The notes under the pieces were generated by a model. That model made no database searches and had not been told where the DNA came from. It worked only from the letters and a program-made list of their open reading frames with translations. Below, piece by piece: positions 43,151-54,642 of a DNA stretch of 64,000 nucleotides. This DNA is from Apostichopus japonicus. Its lineage: Eukaryota; Echinodermata; Holothuroidea; Aspidochirotida; Stichopodidae. The stretch covers positions 25,217,166-25,281,165 of the forward strand of contig NC_092579.1 of the NCBI RefSeq assembly GCF_037975245.1. Direction: 5' to 3'. Within the stretch, counting starts at the first letter, position 1. Every line of letters begins with the position of its first letter. A program made the position numbers and the translations under genes.

Positions 43151-43625
43151 GAAAGTGTACACGCTGTACATTTGTTAAGAGAGAAGGCGCCAAGCAGGCA
43201 CCTGGCTTGCCACGTGTGAGCTCAACGTTTGCTGCAACGAGCTGTCGAATACGAGAGTGATCCCACGGAGTAAGCCTCTCTATTTCTTTGGTGAATTACC
43301 AAGACAAACGCGTTAGTAAGTTAGGAAAAGGGGTAGGATAGAACCCCAGCATAGTTACAAACGATAACACGCCCGAACATACAGTAGGCGCTTCATGAAT
43401 AATGTTCGATGTTCCGACATTTTAAGCAGAATTGCATTTCGTAACACCTGATGGCCTAGTCGTGACTATGCGCTAGGTGGTTTCGATAGGAAGTTGGAAA
43501 CCTTTACTGAACTACGAAATGGACACATCTCGACATGAAGAGATTTGAAGTAACGGGTACGTCATCTTAACATTTAACAAGACGCGGCACCTGGGTCCAC
43601 CACCGATGACGCCTGTGTCACTCTT

Positions 43626-43720
43626 GGGCGCTGTGTAAGTATGAGATAGGTAAAGGAGTGAAGTAGACTCCCAAAAACTTACCTGGTTTTAGGGTCTACG
43701 AGCGACGATACCTATCTGAT
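43626..43720. repeat. DIRS element 2, internal complementary region
   Basis: GCTGTGTAAGTATGAGATAG through GAAGTAGACT is the inverse of the left end. CTCCCAAAAACTTACCTGGT onward is the inverse of the right end. They join at GTAGACTCCC. Confidence 0.92.
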
Positions 43721-43804
43721 ACTGGTTTCCCTCCCTCCTTCCCCACTCAAGGGCACCGGTCGAGGCGGATTGCCAAGACCTTACGATGTGAATTCTGGAG
43801 ACTA

Positions 43805-43951
43805 AGAGGAAGAGCCGGGTGGGTGGCCAGTTGGGGTATGGTAGAATTTGCCAGAATGGGACTAGTAGGCTAGATAAGGGGGGGCGCTGTGTAAGTATGA
43901 GATAGGTATCTTTGCTCGTAGACCCTAAAACCAGGTAAGTTTTTGGGAGTC
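43805..43951. repeat. DIRS element 2, right inverted terminal repeat
   Basis: GGTGGGTGGCCAGTTGGGG through GATAAGGGGG is the inverse of 40340-40440. The last 45 bp are specific to the right end. Confidence 0.9.
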
Positions 43952-44293
43952 ATCTTTACAGAGGGAGAGATCGCATAAACCTAACTTCCTCCCCAACTTC
44001 CTCTGGATACGGGATAGTGCAGGCAACAGCTACAACAAAAAATGATAATTGCAGAGGTAAAAGATTACGAACTTAAGGAATTTAAAGTTTCATTGTAGTC
44101 GTGTGTCCCCAACACACAATGGGTAAGGTTTGGCAATTACGGTAACTGCACTTCATAGGTCTACGAGAGTTGCTTAGCCAATATGAAATTTCATCCGTGC
44201 ATGAAGCTCATTATTGGACGGGAACCAAAGGTTTTTTCAAGTTACATGCTAAACGAAATCGGCAATGCTGTATACAACATACAGGCCAATACA
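43952..44293. other. non-coding spacer
   Basis: I see no feature other than the target duplication CCAATACA at its right edge. Confidence 0.4.
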
Positions 44294-45536
44294 CATGGGC
44301 GGCGATCATGGGGGGGACGGGGGGGACATGTCCCCCCCAATATTTTAGGTGGGGGGGATATGGTATCTAATATCCCCCCCAATATTTGGTGGCGTAGTTT
44401 TTTTGAAGCATTTGTTTTGTATTTTTTTATGATATCGCTAGTAATTTCAAAATAGGAAATGCTTAGATGCAACTTACAAGGCCTGGGAAGTGCCATTTCC
44501 ATTGATCTGGGAGGCATTTTCGGCCAAAATTTTCTTTTGCGCTTCGCGCCAACTTATGGTGGCGCTAAGCTTAGAAAGTCTGGGTACAAGCTTTGCCCCT
44601 CCTTTGGCAAATTCCTCGCAAGGTGCCTGTCTAACCGTGTCACAATTTGTTACTATATGACCGAAAGTAGTTTTTACTTCTTTTTTTTTCGAAATGAATA
44701 GCTAGACGGACCGCATCCGTAATGAAATTTGGTTTGACTCTTGTGTATGAGTGTCAGTACGTACAATCATATATATGATCCACATCGATATGGATTCACT
44801 GGGTTTCCATTTGCCCTGTTTCCTACAAGATTTCTAACCGCAGGTGCGTAGCCAAGGGAGGGGGGGCGAAGGGTGGAAACTGCCCCTCCTCCTCAAGCAT
44901 ATTTTTGGGGTATTTTCTATGATATCTAAGTTTGATAGTAGCCGTTATAAGAGGTTTTAATATTTGTACACCAATAATTTAACTGTGTCTGAATTTTCGA
45001 AAATTCCTTGACCAACATTCTTCATCATATTTCCCTCTACTCGTTCAATTTTGACCGGTCTGTTAGGGGTTGAGGTTTTTTTTTATATTGGTTGTCCATA
45101 GATAGAATTTTTTGCAACATTATGGATATGTTTTGAAGTGAATTTATTATTCAAATTCTGAACAAATAATGGGCTTAATACCTTGAAAATTGGGGCTGAC
45201 GGGTATTGTGGGGCGTTACGTAGAATTACCTGCAAAAGCAATGATCCACAGGAGATGCAATGAGGTCGAACATGATGTGTGACTGGTGACAATCTTGAAA
45301 AAAGGTTATAAATGAAAAAAAAACTTGGTTCTCAGGCAAAAGTGTACATTTGGTTGGCCATTTTCAAGCCCGAGAAGTGCCATTTCCGGTGATCTGGGGG
45401 GCTATCAAAACCAGAATTTTTCTTGTACGCTGCGCGCCAACCAATGGTGGCGCTCCGCTTTGATAGTAATTCGTCTGCACCCAAGCAAATGTCCCCCCCA
45501 ATATTTGAAACAGATCGCCGCCCCTGCCAATACACA
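44294..45536 (+). mobile_element. hAT-like element with 8-bp TSD, compound
   Basis: The ends are CATGGGCGGCGATC and GATCGCCGCCCCTG. The perfect 8-bp duplication is CCAATACA (44286-44293 and 45537-45544). It contains two hairpin modules (44546-44565 and 45434-45453). A third hAT-type terminus CAGGTGCGTAGCC starts near 44845, so at least two MITEs are merged inside. Its right part is paralogous to 37400-38022. Confidence 0.9.
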
Positions 45537-45544
45537 TAATTTTG

Positions 45545-46557
45545 AGTCCAAGGATGGGGGGGGGGAGGAGTTGGGATGGTAAGTTATTGATTTGTGACCT
45601 GGGGAGGGGTCTTCTTTAGTCTGTGACCTATCTGTGATGAGTTCCAAAATACTTTTTTGTTGTTGCTAATAGCAACCCTGAAGTAGCTGGAAGATACTTC
45701 TCTGACCTTAAAAAATCATCACTGCCCCAACCCTCTCCGTACGGGCCTGACACCTATTTATTACTACTTCATTGTTTACTTTTTTACACTGCCTTATTTT
45801 TTGTTACTCAATCGTCGAGTCAAGGTTTTCTTCCTCTCAACAAGATGGAGGGTCATCCCCCCACCCCACGCACCCTAAACCCCGTTGTGATGGCCATGCA
45901 AGAAGCAAATTTTTATTTGTATATACAAATGACATTCCAGGCAATTCCAGTGATAAAGGTTCGTTGTTTCTTATTATGAATTTTTCTTATTGGACAAAAA
46001 GTGGTTCAAATTAGAAAGGATATATTAGAACGATATCATCTTCAAAAGAGCTGCAAACATACAAAAACAAACAAAAACAAAGCCAAACAAGGGAAAGAAT
46101 AAAGCAAATAGGACAGAGCAGGATGCAATATGCTAGATTTTTTGTCTCATCATGTTTCTCACACTTTAAATATGTCATTCTTGAAAGAGATAAGTTTGTT
46201 CAAAGAAAGTTAATGAAGTAAAAATCAAAACATGAAATTGGATGATAGTCATGCACAAACACAATATTCCAAATCTATATCAGACTGGGCAAAGAGTGAA
46301 AAAATGATTATACATGGGATCAGGGGGTAGGAGCCAGGGGGGGGGGCATGAAGAACATCCACTTTGGAGTTTGGTAAAGACCTCAATAAAACCATGCAGA
46401 AGTTTCCCTGTAGAATTCCCCCATTGAACTGCTTTCCACAAACAGTAGGATTACCTATATAATGCTTTAATGTGCAACTTGATACCATCAAAAGTTTAAT
46501 CTTGATTGTAAATTACAAATAAAATGGCTGATTCTCATGTATCCAACGGGTATTTTG
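45545..46557. other. non-coding DNA
   Basis: It has a G-run near 46337, and AAACAAACAAAAACAAA simple sequence at 46060-46090. No gene is present. Confidence 0.45.
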
Positions 46558-46931
46558 TTAAAGGGTGTTAAGGCTCGGGCAAAAAGAAATGTCTATAGCC
46601 TGTAATCTGACCTAGTTTCGAATGAGGTGTAAGAGATGTGTTAGACACCACCATCTTGTATCCCAGAAAATACGCACACAGCTTGCTACCTTTGGTAATT
46701 AGACACTAGTGTATAGTCAGTACATACAGCTGCGGTCAATACCCACAGCACAGTGTACAAACAATGCAGCGATGGACATCTCAAGTCCAGCTAAAGATAA
46801 CAAGGTATCACATTTTACTGTACTGTCTGCATTTTGTAGCAACACAAACAACACGTCACATGCAAGCAACGGAAAGTTAACTTTTTCAGATGGCCACACG
46901 CTGTTTTGGGGCGAGTCTTCAATACCTTTAA
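46558..46931 (-). mobile_element. TTAA-bounded MITE, family 1, copy 3
   Basis: TTAA flanks (46558-46561 and 46928-46931) enclose a 366-bp body that is the inverse of 17367-17733. CTGACCTAGTTTCGAATGAG and TAGACACTAGTGTATAGTCA are diagnostic. The left TIR (AGGGTGTTAAGGCTCG) is diverged. Frames at 46709-47005 and 46717-47037 simply cross it. Confidence 0.9.
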
Positions 46932-48191
46932 GACATACACAGAACTCCATAACAGCAAAAGTTACGACAGGAAGCAGAATATGGTCGGTTATATGTTTAC
47001 TATGAGAACTTATCTTGAACACGATTTCCAGAACCAAGAAACACGCCTTCTTATTTGTTATTTAATAAGGAATGAGGTGATAAAGAATTTTGAGTGTCAT
47101 ATCCCATCAACTTGAACTGCAAATATATGGATTTCCAGCGAACGACTGGCAGTGTAAAGTCAATGGCCTGTCTTTGCTTAAATGTGTAGCAGCTGACGAA
47201 ATTTTCTCATGATCATGATATGTTAGAGTGAAGGGACAAGATTATTGTCGGTAACAAGTTAACTGCTAAGAAAATCGTCTAGACATGTCTTCCGTTAACT
47301 TCATACATACTAACTCCATTGGTGGTCAGAGATGAGATATCAGTACAACCAAATCTGTGCAAAATAGAAGTTGAAAGCGATATTATGAGTAGAGAATGCC
47401 ACACTGTAAGTCATATATAAAATAAATTATCATCTTGAAAGGTTTATGTTTAAGCTCCACTACAAAGGTGATAAACATTCACCATATTGGTTAAATGTAG
47501 ACTGTATAGTGTACAACTGTACTATGCTTAGGCATTGAGTTAATTGGATTATCTTTAGTTGTAGTGACACCTACATGTTTATGGGATTACTAGCTCAATT
47601 TTTTTTATTGGAGATGGCATGTCATAATTTTGGTGCTATATATATAGCGCCAAAAATATGACATGCAATATCATACAGTTCACTACCAAACCAGAAAAGT
47701 TTAAACCACATGAGCCAATACAACATTTGTGACATATTAATTAAATTTAATATCACACATTTAACAAATTAGTGTAAGCTAGGATACAACAGAAGTTTGA
47801 TGCCTTTTGGTGCTCTATTGATGTGTGTGTGCATGGTCTGACTGTTTAATGCCGATCAAACATTAATTGTCCTGAATCAGGATCCATGGGGGTTCAAAAC
47901 ACCCTCTGTATGACCCAAATGCAAAAACAGATAATGCTAGCTAACCATTATTATAGTAATATGTACTAATATACATCATTTTGCATCAAGAAACCTAAAA
48001 ATTGCCTTATTTTGCCAAAGAAAAGGGGTCCCTCCCCCAGGTTTCAGGAAATATCCCCCCACCAATACACACACAAACACATTTAGCGATTTTCCACAAG
48101 GGACCTAACAGAGAAATGGTACCAAAACTCAGTTGATACATCATCTCTCTTATCTTGTTGAAGCAGGACTGTCAAATCAGCCAAGTAGTAA
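46932..48191. other. non-coding DNA with one large palindrome
   Basis: Apart from the palindrome at 47617-47666, I see no supported feature. Confidence 0.4.
47617..47666. repeat. 50-bp loop-less palindrome
   Basis: GCATGTCATAATTTTGGTGC and GCGCCAAAAATATGACATGC are inverted partners joined by TATATATATA. The arms of 25 bp have two mismatches. Confidence 0.9.
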
Positions 48192-48665
48192 TAAGGTAGC
48201 ATACGCCCATTAAAAGCCCCATTGACTTACACACTAAATCACAAAAGTAATGTGGTCATTAAGTCTAGGTAGAAGTTTTCACTAGCTTAACGCTACCCAT
48301 CACCGGATAGCTGACAAGTTGGCCTTTCATGGCACCATCAATTTTCCGTACCATGACCGTGAAAATTTTTTGCTATCCGAGCCGGAAGTTTTCGTCACTT
48401 GTAAACAAACCTCTTCACTCAGTGGTAAACAAATTTCCTACGCTGCTCCTGGGAAGCCTAAAGGGGTCTAAAATTGCCTCAATTGACCCAATTTTTTCAC
48501 CACATGTACTTCCATTCATGCTCTTCAACATGAAAGCCACAAAAAACTAGATTATGATTGATAACAGGTCACAAAAGATGTTCTCCTGCTGCTTTTTGGC
48601 ACTTTTCCTGAAGGAGAACAATCGAGCGGATTGATATAGACTCTAATAGGAGTATGCCACCTTAA
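48192..48665 (+). mobile_element. TTAA-bounded MITE, family 2, copy 2
   Basis: TAAGGTAGCATACGCCC at the left and GGAGTATGCCACCTTAA at the right form the TIR. It is nearly identical over about 470 bp to 50456-50931. The 73-codon frame starting MAPSIFRTMTVKIFCYPS is shared by both copies only because they are so similar. It diverges in frame at a T-run, so I do not call a gene. Confidence 0.92.
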
Positions 48666-50455
48666 GTGAGAGTTGAATTTTTTTTTTTTTTCCAAAATGA
48701 TACTTTTCATAGTCGTCACAATATAAACCACAACAGAATTATATGCAATTATCATTTTAGGTCCATAAAGATGTATTTTCAGAGATTTCAGTATGCACGG
48801 TGCAGTGTGTAAATACACATATGAGCAATACTGTGTAAGCAGTAACCAGGTCTATGTCTGCAACAACACTTCCAGTCACCAATTTTGATAAGCTTGACCA
48901 ATTTGGGTGCATCTATGATTCTTGCAGGTATTATTGGTATCCCTGATCACAATCCACTTGGTCTGGCTTGCCCTACCTGCAGAAACATCATCCATAGAAG
49001 GGTTAGCGGTGAGGGCTTTTTCGTCTCTGGCTCTGAAAAGTGATGAAAACTACTTTTGTTTAGCTCAGCAGATTCCTCACAAACTGACCCACAGGACATA
49101 CCCCAATGTATTCCTGAACTGTTTGGAACATGTTAAACTGATATTGCATGTCACTCCAGTGCAACTGTTAAGTTACTAAGAATAAAAGAAGAGAATTGAA
49201 GGTGTTCTTTGCCAAAACTGGATCATCGGGATTTGTAAACAACAGCCTCACTGTAACAGTATTACAGCAGTCAAAAGGAAAGCTTACTGGAATGCTATCT
49301 AGATACACTGTTCACCTCAATAGCATATCCAGTCCATTTAAAGGTTTGTGCATAGGTTGTTACAATGTATTAAAGACAGTTATAAGAGAAGAGAGGTGGA
49401 TAGGGGGGCACATTTCATGATAAAACATTCAAATTTGTTGCTCGGCAGAGAACAACAACATCAAATTACCTTATTCTTCATTGGTGGCAAGCACTGGTTC
49501 CTATATTTACTACAGTAGATCTCCCATGGAAGCATCAGGATATCTCTTTCTGCTGTCAGAGTTGTTTGGGATTTGTTGTTACCTCATCTAACCAGTTGAG
49601 TCCATTGATACCGCACCCATTCAAAGTATATCGCTGTGCATGCTGAGGACTTAGCACATCAACTTTCTCTGAAATTGACAAAACAACAGAAAACTAATGA
49701 GTGAATAGGCTCAAAAACCCCTTGATGCACATTGGCAGAAGCAGAATATGCATACCTTTGTGGATTATTTGCTAAATAAGACTCAAAACATTCTCTGTGC
49801 AAGGTATTAGCCCTCAGCAGCCACTCCACTTAGGATACAGACCTCATACAACATTGTGCTACAGCTGGTGTAGACTTGGTCTAGGATACTAACGTAGCGC
49901 CATTATGAACCTGAGGTCTAGGCCTAAGCTGACAACATTAGGGGTATTTCATGCATTGAAACTGAGTTTTTGTCCTTAGTTAAACACCAGGTACTTCCAG
50001 CTTTAGCAAAAATAACCTAAAGTATGATTACCATGTAATTTAGGTGCCCACAGATGTCAAATTTCACTGAACTTAGTCGTTCATGTCACACACACTGCAG
50101 GCTTTTTGGTCTGATTCTGAAGGATTTTGAATTTCGTGCATTTGGCACCTACTTAGCAGATTCAAGGCAGGAATCATACTATGGAAGCTTTGGTAGGTCA
50201 AGGCTTAATGACCCAATAGTTTATTGGGGAGGAAAACTGGTTAGAAATGCTCAGAAGGCTGTTCTAGTCTAATGTATGGACACGCACATGCTCTTTGTGG
50301 TACTTTAAGGCTGTAATACTAATTTATGCGTAAAAATCACCCAAGCGTGAAATTTTCCGACGTTTGCTTGAAAACCATTTTTACACACCATAGCAACTAC
50401 TTTGATCCAAAATTGGGACTTCTAGCACTTAAAATGAAAAATTTGGCATTTTTGC
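48666..50455. other. non-coding DNA between twin MITE copies
   Basis: An acceptor-like TTCTTGCAG at 48920-48928 opens a frame (VLLVSLITIHLVWLALP...) that could end at GCG|GTGAGG (49010). It has no domain and no partner exon. Nothing else is supported. Confidence 0.35.
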
Positions 50456-50931
50456 TTAAGGTAGCATACGCCCATTAAAAGCCCCATTGACTTACACACT
50501 AAACCACAAAAGTAATGTGGTCTCTAAGTCTAGATAGAAGTTTTCACTAGCTTAACGCTACCCATCACCGGATAGCTGACAAGTTGGCCTTTCATGGCAC
50601 CATCAATTTTCCGTACCATGACCGTGAAAATTTTTTGCTATCCGAGCCGGAAGTTTTCGTCACTTGTAAACAAACCTCTTCACTCAGTGGTAAACAAATT
50701 TCCTACGCTGCTCCTGGGAAGCCTAAAGGGGTCTAAAATTGCCTCAATTGACCCAATTTTTTTCACCACATGTACTTCCATTCATGATCTTCAACATGAA
50801 AGCCACAAAAAACTAGATTATGATTGATAACAGGTCACAAAAGATGTTCTCCTGCTGCTTTTTGGCACTTTTCCTGAAGGAGAACAATCGAGCGGATTGA
50901 TATAGACTCTAATAGGAGTATGCCACCTTAA
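50456..50931 (+). mobile_element. TTAA-bounded MITE, family 2, copy 3
   Basis: TTAAGGTAGCATACGCCC and GGAGTATGCCACCTTAA make a clean TTAA-to-TTAA element. It differs from copy 2 by a few substitutions and an extra T in a T-run near 50758. These are the best boundaries of the family. Confidence 0.95.
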
Positions 50932-51395
50932 GTTCACACTTTCTAAACAGAAAAGTTCCCTGTGGTTACAATATCAAACTGTCCAACACTTTTTTTGAAA
51001 AACAACACAAAATAGGTGGTGTCAAGCTGTGGAATGTGGTCTTTATTATTTACTCATCATTTGTTTGAACAAGTAAACTGTGTCTGCTACAGTGAAACAT
51101 GTCCAGGCAAAATCACTTTTTGGGGATGTAGACCAAATTAAGACAATTGTCAGACTATATGCCACTTAGGAACCAGATGTGGAACCTTTGCAAGTAAATA
51201 TAGGAACAGAAACATAAACTTATTAATGGGAACTACACCTGCAAAGATTTACAGTACACTTTCTGGGTTCTCACCTTCCTTCGTGACCTTTCTGTATGCT
51301 TTATACCTATTTGGAAATAGGTATATCAAACACTTTGCAACTTACAATTATATGCCTATATGGATGGTTGCTCTGCAGTTAGTCCAAAGTGTGGC
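50932..51395. other. non-coding spacer
   Basis: I see no supported feature. Confidence 0.4.
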
Positions 51396-51662
51396 TTAAA
51401 GGTATGCTGTATTGGCCATAAATATTCCAGATTTTCACTATGGACAAAATTCTTTAAGTAGGTTTATTACTACCCTGGAGGAAATTTACCTCACTGGGAC
51501 CAGGGAGTTCCGTAACAACTCCTGGGACATTCGATCAGCTAGTGTCATCATTTAGAATGTCTGAGCACAATTTAAAGGGTTATTACCCCAGGAGAGTACT
51601 TTTTGAAAACTTCTAGCAATTAAAGTGGCCAAAAATTTAGGGCCGATACAGACTACCTTTAA
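51396..51662 (+). mobile_element. TTAA-bounded MITE, family 3, copy with micro-insertion
   Basis: TTAAAGGTATGCTGTATTGG and GGGCCGATACAGACTACC followed by TTTAA form an imperfect TIR of ~22 bp with TTAA flanks. The body words GGAGGAAATTTACCTCACTG and AGAATGTCTGAGCACAAT recur in five other places. A 21-bp palindrome with duplication sits at 51501-51521. Confidence 0.88.
51494..51528. repeat. 21-bp palindromic micro-insertion with 7-bp duplication
   Basis: CAGGGAGTTCCGTAACAACTC (51501-51521) is flanked by CTGGGAC on both sides (51494-51500 and 51522-51528). Related copies at 62790-62805 read CCTCACTGGACATTCAG without it. Confidence 0.85.
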
Positions 51663-52336
51663 ACTTGTAAATGTTTAATTTGTCCAGAATGAGTGACATA
51701 AACTAAACTAAACCTTCACTGCATACTTCGGACAACCTGTACAATTAAAACAGATTGAGAATTTACCTGTTTCCATAATCCAGTTACAGGAATGCTCTGG
51801 AGACTTGTTCGTAGGTCTACAGGACAAAGACGCTTTGACATCCTGTTGAACATACCTTGTTACATCAACGTTGATAGTTTTCCAATAGAATCTAGACATA
51901 ATCTGTTGTCTGGTTTTCTATATATATGCCAAGATGAACACCTTTAAAGAGATAAGAAAACAACACACACACAAATATATGGGCTGCAGAATTGGTAGTT
52001 CCAGCTGAAGTGCCACTAAAATTGAATTACAACTCTATATCAGTATTTGAAATGGAATATTCCCATTATTGTACATATTGCATGGCCACTATTGGGATCT
52101 ATAGATATTTATGAAGTTTTCTTCTGTAGTGAGGTTTGGCATGTAGAGCATATGGCACACCTAAAAAAGTACAATCAGGCCTTCAATATCTGTTCTTACC
52201 AACCAAAATTAATGAACGTGAATTTGTTACGTACAGTATTAGTGCCACTTTCCTCTAGAAGTAGGCTAGGCTGTATATATGCTGTAGTCCATTAATTGCA
52301 TTTGATAGTGGCCCATGCATGCATATCAGACTATCT
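51663..52336. other. non-coding DNA
   Basis: I see no supported gene or repeat. Confidence 0.4.
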
Positions 52337-52344
52337 CTGTAAGC

Positions 52345-52743
52345 CAGGGATGTCCAACCTACGGCCCGCGGGTCCGGCCCACAGCAGGGTTGCGTCGAGC
52401 CCGCCAGAATTGCTCTACAGTGCGAAATTTTAGTGAGCAGATTTCTTGATAACAATATGAAGCTATATAAACAATCATTCAAAGGGTCCAAAAAACTGCA
52501 TACAGGTCAGTTTGTGTGACACTCTCTCAGCGCATACTGAGGGTTGGGGGAGGGGCGGCTGGACTTTATTCATCTGTTTTATTAGGAAGGAAAATAAATC
52601 AGTGCTCTCCGCACAGTGCTCACATTTTGTTGCCTTGGGCTTCGGGCAAAAAGTCGAAAAATCAAGGGTAGGGTTCATGCGGCACCCTCCTTCATCATGA
52701 TCATTTCATGTGGCCCTCCTCTGCAAAAGGTTGGACAACCCTG
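52345..52743 (+). mobile_element. 399-bp hAT MITE (Charlie-like ends)
   Basis: CAGGGATGTCCAACCTACGG at the left and AAGGTTGGACAACCCTG at the right form the TIR. The perfect 8-bp duplication is CTGTAAGC (52337-52344 and 52744-52751). The CAGGG-TGTCCAACC start and GGCCCGCGGG word resemble vertebrate Charlie-type hAT repeats. Short frames inside have no transposase signature. Confidence 0.95.
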
Positions 52744-52751
52744 CTGTAAGC

Positions 52752-53764
52752 CTTAGTGATATGTTGTTAACTTCTATGATAGGCATGGGCGATAAAATTT
52801 ATAATAATTTTCCCAAAAATTTGTTATGACAATTGGGTAAACAAAACGAGAAGAACTAGGCCCTAATAACTTTGCTCACGCATGCAACTGATTATAATGT
52901 TGCATAAGCAAATTGCTTGACTTTTGCGAACGAGTTTTTACAACAAAACAAACGTGGTAAAAGTATATCATGATTTGTGCACCAATCAGGCCTAGAGGCC
53001 TGGTTATATTTTAACTGTGGATGGCCTTTCGACACTTAATAACCAAGAGCATAGTATGTATCCTATACTGTAAGTTACATACATTTACTTAGATGCCACT
53101 AGTCAGTATGAGCTGCCTGGATTTGGGCGAGTTGAGAAGCCCTAGATAGCAAAACTTTCCTTCAATTTCGGTACGCAAGAGTTCCATTTTCAGCCAGTCT
53201 GAAAGGCTGACTTTGTCTCCGTAAGATCCTTCTCTGTTTTATTCTTGTAAACCCACTTGAATAGCTCTCATCTCTTAGAATATCGGCAATTTGTCTCACT
53301 TTTTGAATTTGAACACTTGGCAAATATTGGGGGCTGAACATACCTTTACCCCCCCCCCCACTTTTTTCATGGGGGATAAGCCCCTTAAGTCCACCGGTTC
53401 TGTTGCCACTGAAGTAGTGGCGGGGTGACTTTGTGGATTTTACAATGCGACAAGGTGCAACCAAGGATGTAGCTAAGACCTGATGGTTGGGGGGGTGTAG
53501 TGGCTGAAATTCCAACTGGATGGGTTTTGGAGCCAGAAAATTCCGACTGCTGCCTTGTACCCCCCCCCCCGTACTAATCGTCAACGATACTGTCAGTGTC
53601 AGTCAGACACCCCATCTTTCGCGACTGCACTTTTGTTCCGAACTTTTTTCTATACATTTGTACCTTATGGGGCAAAGTTTTTTGCTTATGTTGATGGCAC
53701 TTTTAAACTTCCGTAGATTAGCATTGAGTGTTTTAATTGTATACCATAGAGACAATGTATATCC
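52752..53764. other. non-coding DNA with poly-C tracts
   Basis: Long C/G runs at 53349-53361, 53490-53496 and 53560-53571 and MITE-like phrases are present. No element boundaries are resolved. Confidence 0.4.
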
Positions 53765-54642
53765 CAACGACGTAGCGGGGAATTTGAAAGGGGGAGCACT
53801 TTTTGCGATTAATATGGGGGAGGGGTCTAAGGGGAGGGGTGTCCCCCTCCCCTTTGATATATTTTTGAACAATTGAAGGTCCTTAGATGCGATCTGGTGC
53901 AATTTGTTGCCAGTTTCATCATTATCATATGATATCATATTATCGGCAGATTTTGTTTCCTGTTTGAATTCTTTTACATGTTCTTTTACATAATATATCA
54001 GAAAGACAAACATAGTGCTCCTTTACAATTTTTCCATACGGATGATTCTTGTTTATTGTCCAATGTCTGGACTTTGGATAATACATTTGACGAACTTAAC
54101 TAATGGACAATATAAACTTTCATATTTTGTAAGACAGCCAGATTTGCAGTGGACTAAAAGAAAAATATTGTTATCGCCGGGTATTAGCAGTGTAATAATT
54201 ATACATATTTATCGTATCGCGTACGATTGCTAGCTTAGCTTCATAACATGCTGTTCATGCAACAACTTAGGAAGAATCATAGAAAGGATGAGAACGCACG
54301 TTGTCGTCGTCGTTGTGCATACGGTTCGTGACATTCCATCGAGTGAGGTTAGGTAGATATGTATTTTATTACGCAGTGGCCAACTGTAGGCTTGAAATAG
54401 TCTATAGGCTAAATTTAGCTAATTGCATCTGCCACACTTAGTAGTTGAATCAGTAGGCCTGAATGTTCTTACGATTATAATCGAGTTAACGGACGAGTAT
54501 TCAAGATCAAAAGAGCACTAACAAAATACCATGCTAAAAAAACAACAGTTTTTAAACATTTTTTTCGACACTCAAAGGGGGGATCAGTCGCTCCCCTGCT
54601 CCCCTGACACCCCCCCACACCCCCTCTCTAGCGACGTCCCTG
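53765..54642 (+). mobile_element. hAT-like element (family D), copy 2
   Basis: It begins CAACGACGTAGCGGGGAATT and ends CTAGCGACGTCCCTG. From about 53920 onward it is closely similar to 9430-10139, including the MFVFLIYYVKEHV minus-strand frame. The left part differs from copy 1, lacks the hairpin module and has GGGGGAGGGGTCTAAGG / CCCCTCCCC. No clear target duplication is visible. Confidence 0.82.

Larger units (their letters stand above)
40320..43951 (+). mobile_element. DIRS-type element 2, internally deleted
   Basis: Left ITR 40320-40440 (GTCTACTTCACTCCT...), right ITR 43805-43951 (...AGTTTTTGGGAGTC) and an ICR at 43626-43720 reproduce the DIRS architecture. It is only 3.6 kb long. It keeps a Gag-like Cys cluster, a GC-rich array and the conserved LSGLDDEVDP tail. 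It then passes to the ICR without reverse transcriptase, RNase H or recombinase. Its termini share no sequence with element 1, yet 41820-43580 is highly similar to 26850-28620. It is a non-autonomous or chimeric copy. Confidence 0.87.

Noticed and set aside
48329-48550. MAPSIFRTMTVKIF... frame present in two places
   Set aside because: The conservation is due to recent duplication of a non-coding MITE. A one-base difference in a T-run changes the C terminus.
48920-49016. Possible exon after TTCTTGCAG
   Set aside because: It has an open frame and a GTGAGG donor, but no recognisable domain or partner exon. Insufficient evidence.
52475-52678. Minus-strand frame inside the Charlie-like MITE as a transposase piece
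   Set aside because: It has a few Cys/His residues but no BED or hAT catalytic motif, and the element is only 399 bp.
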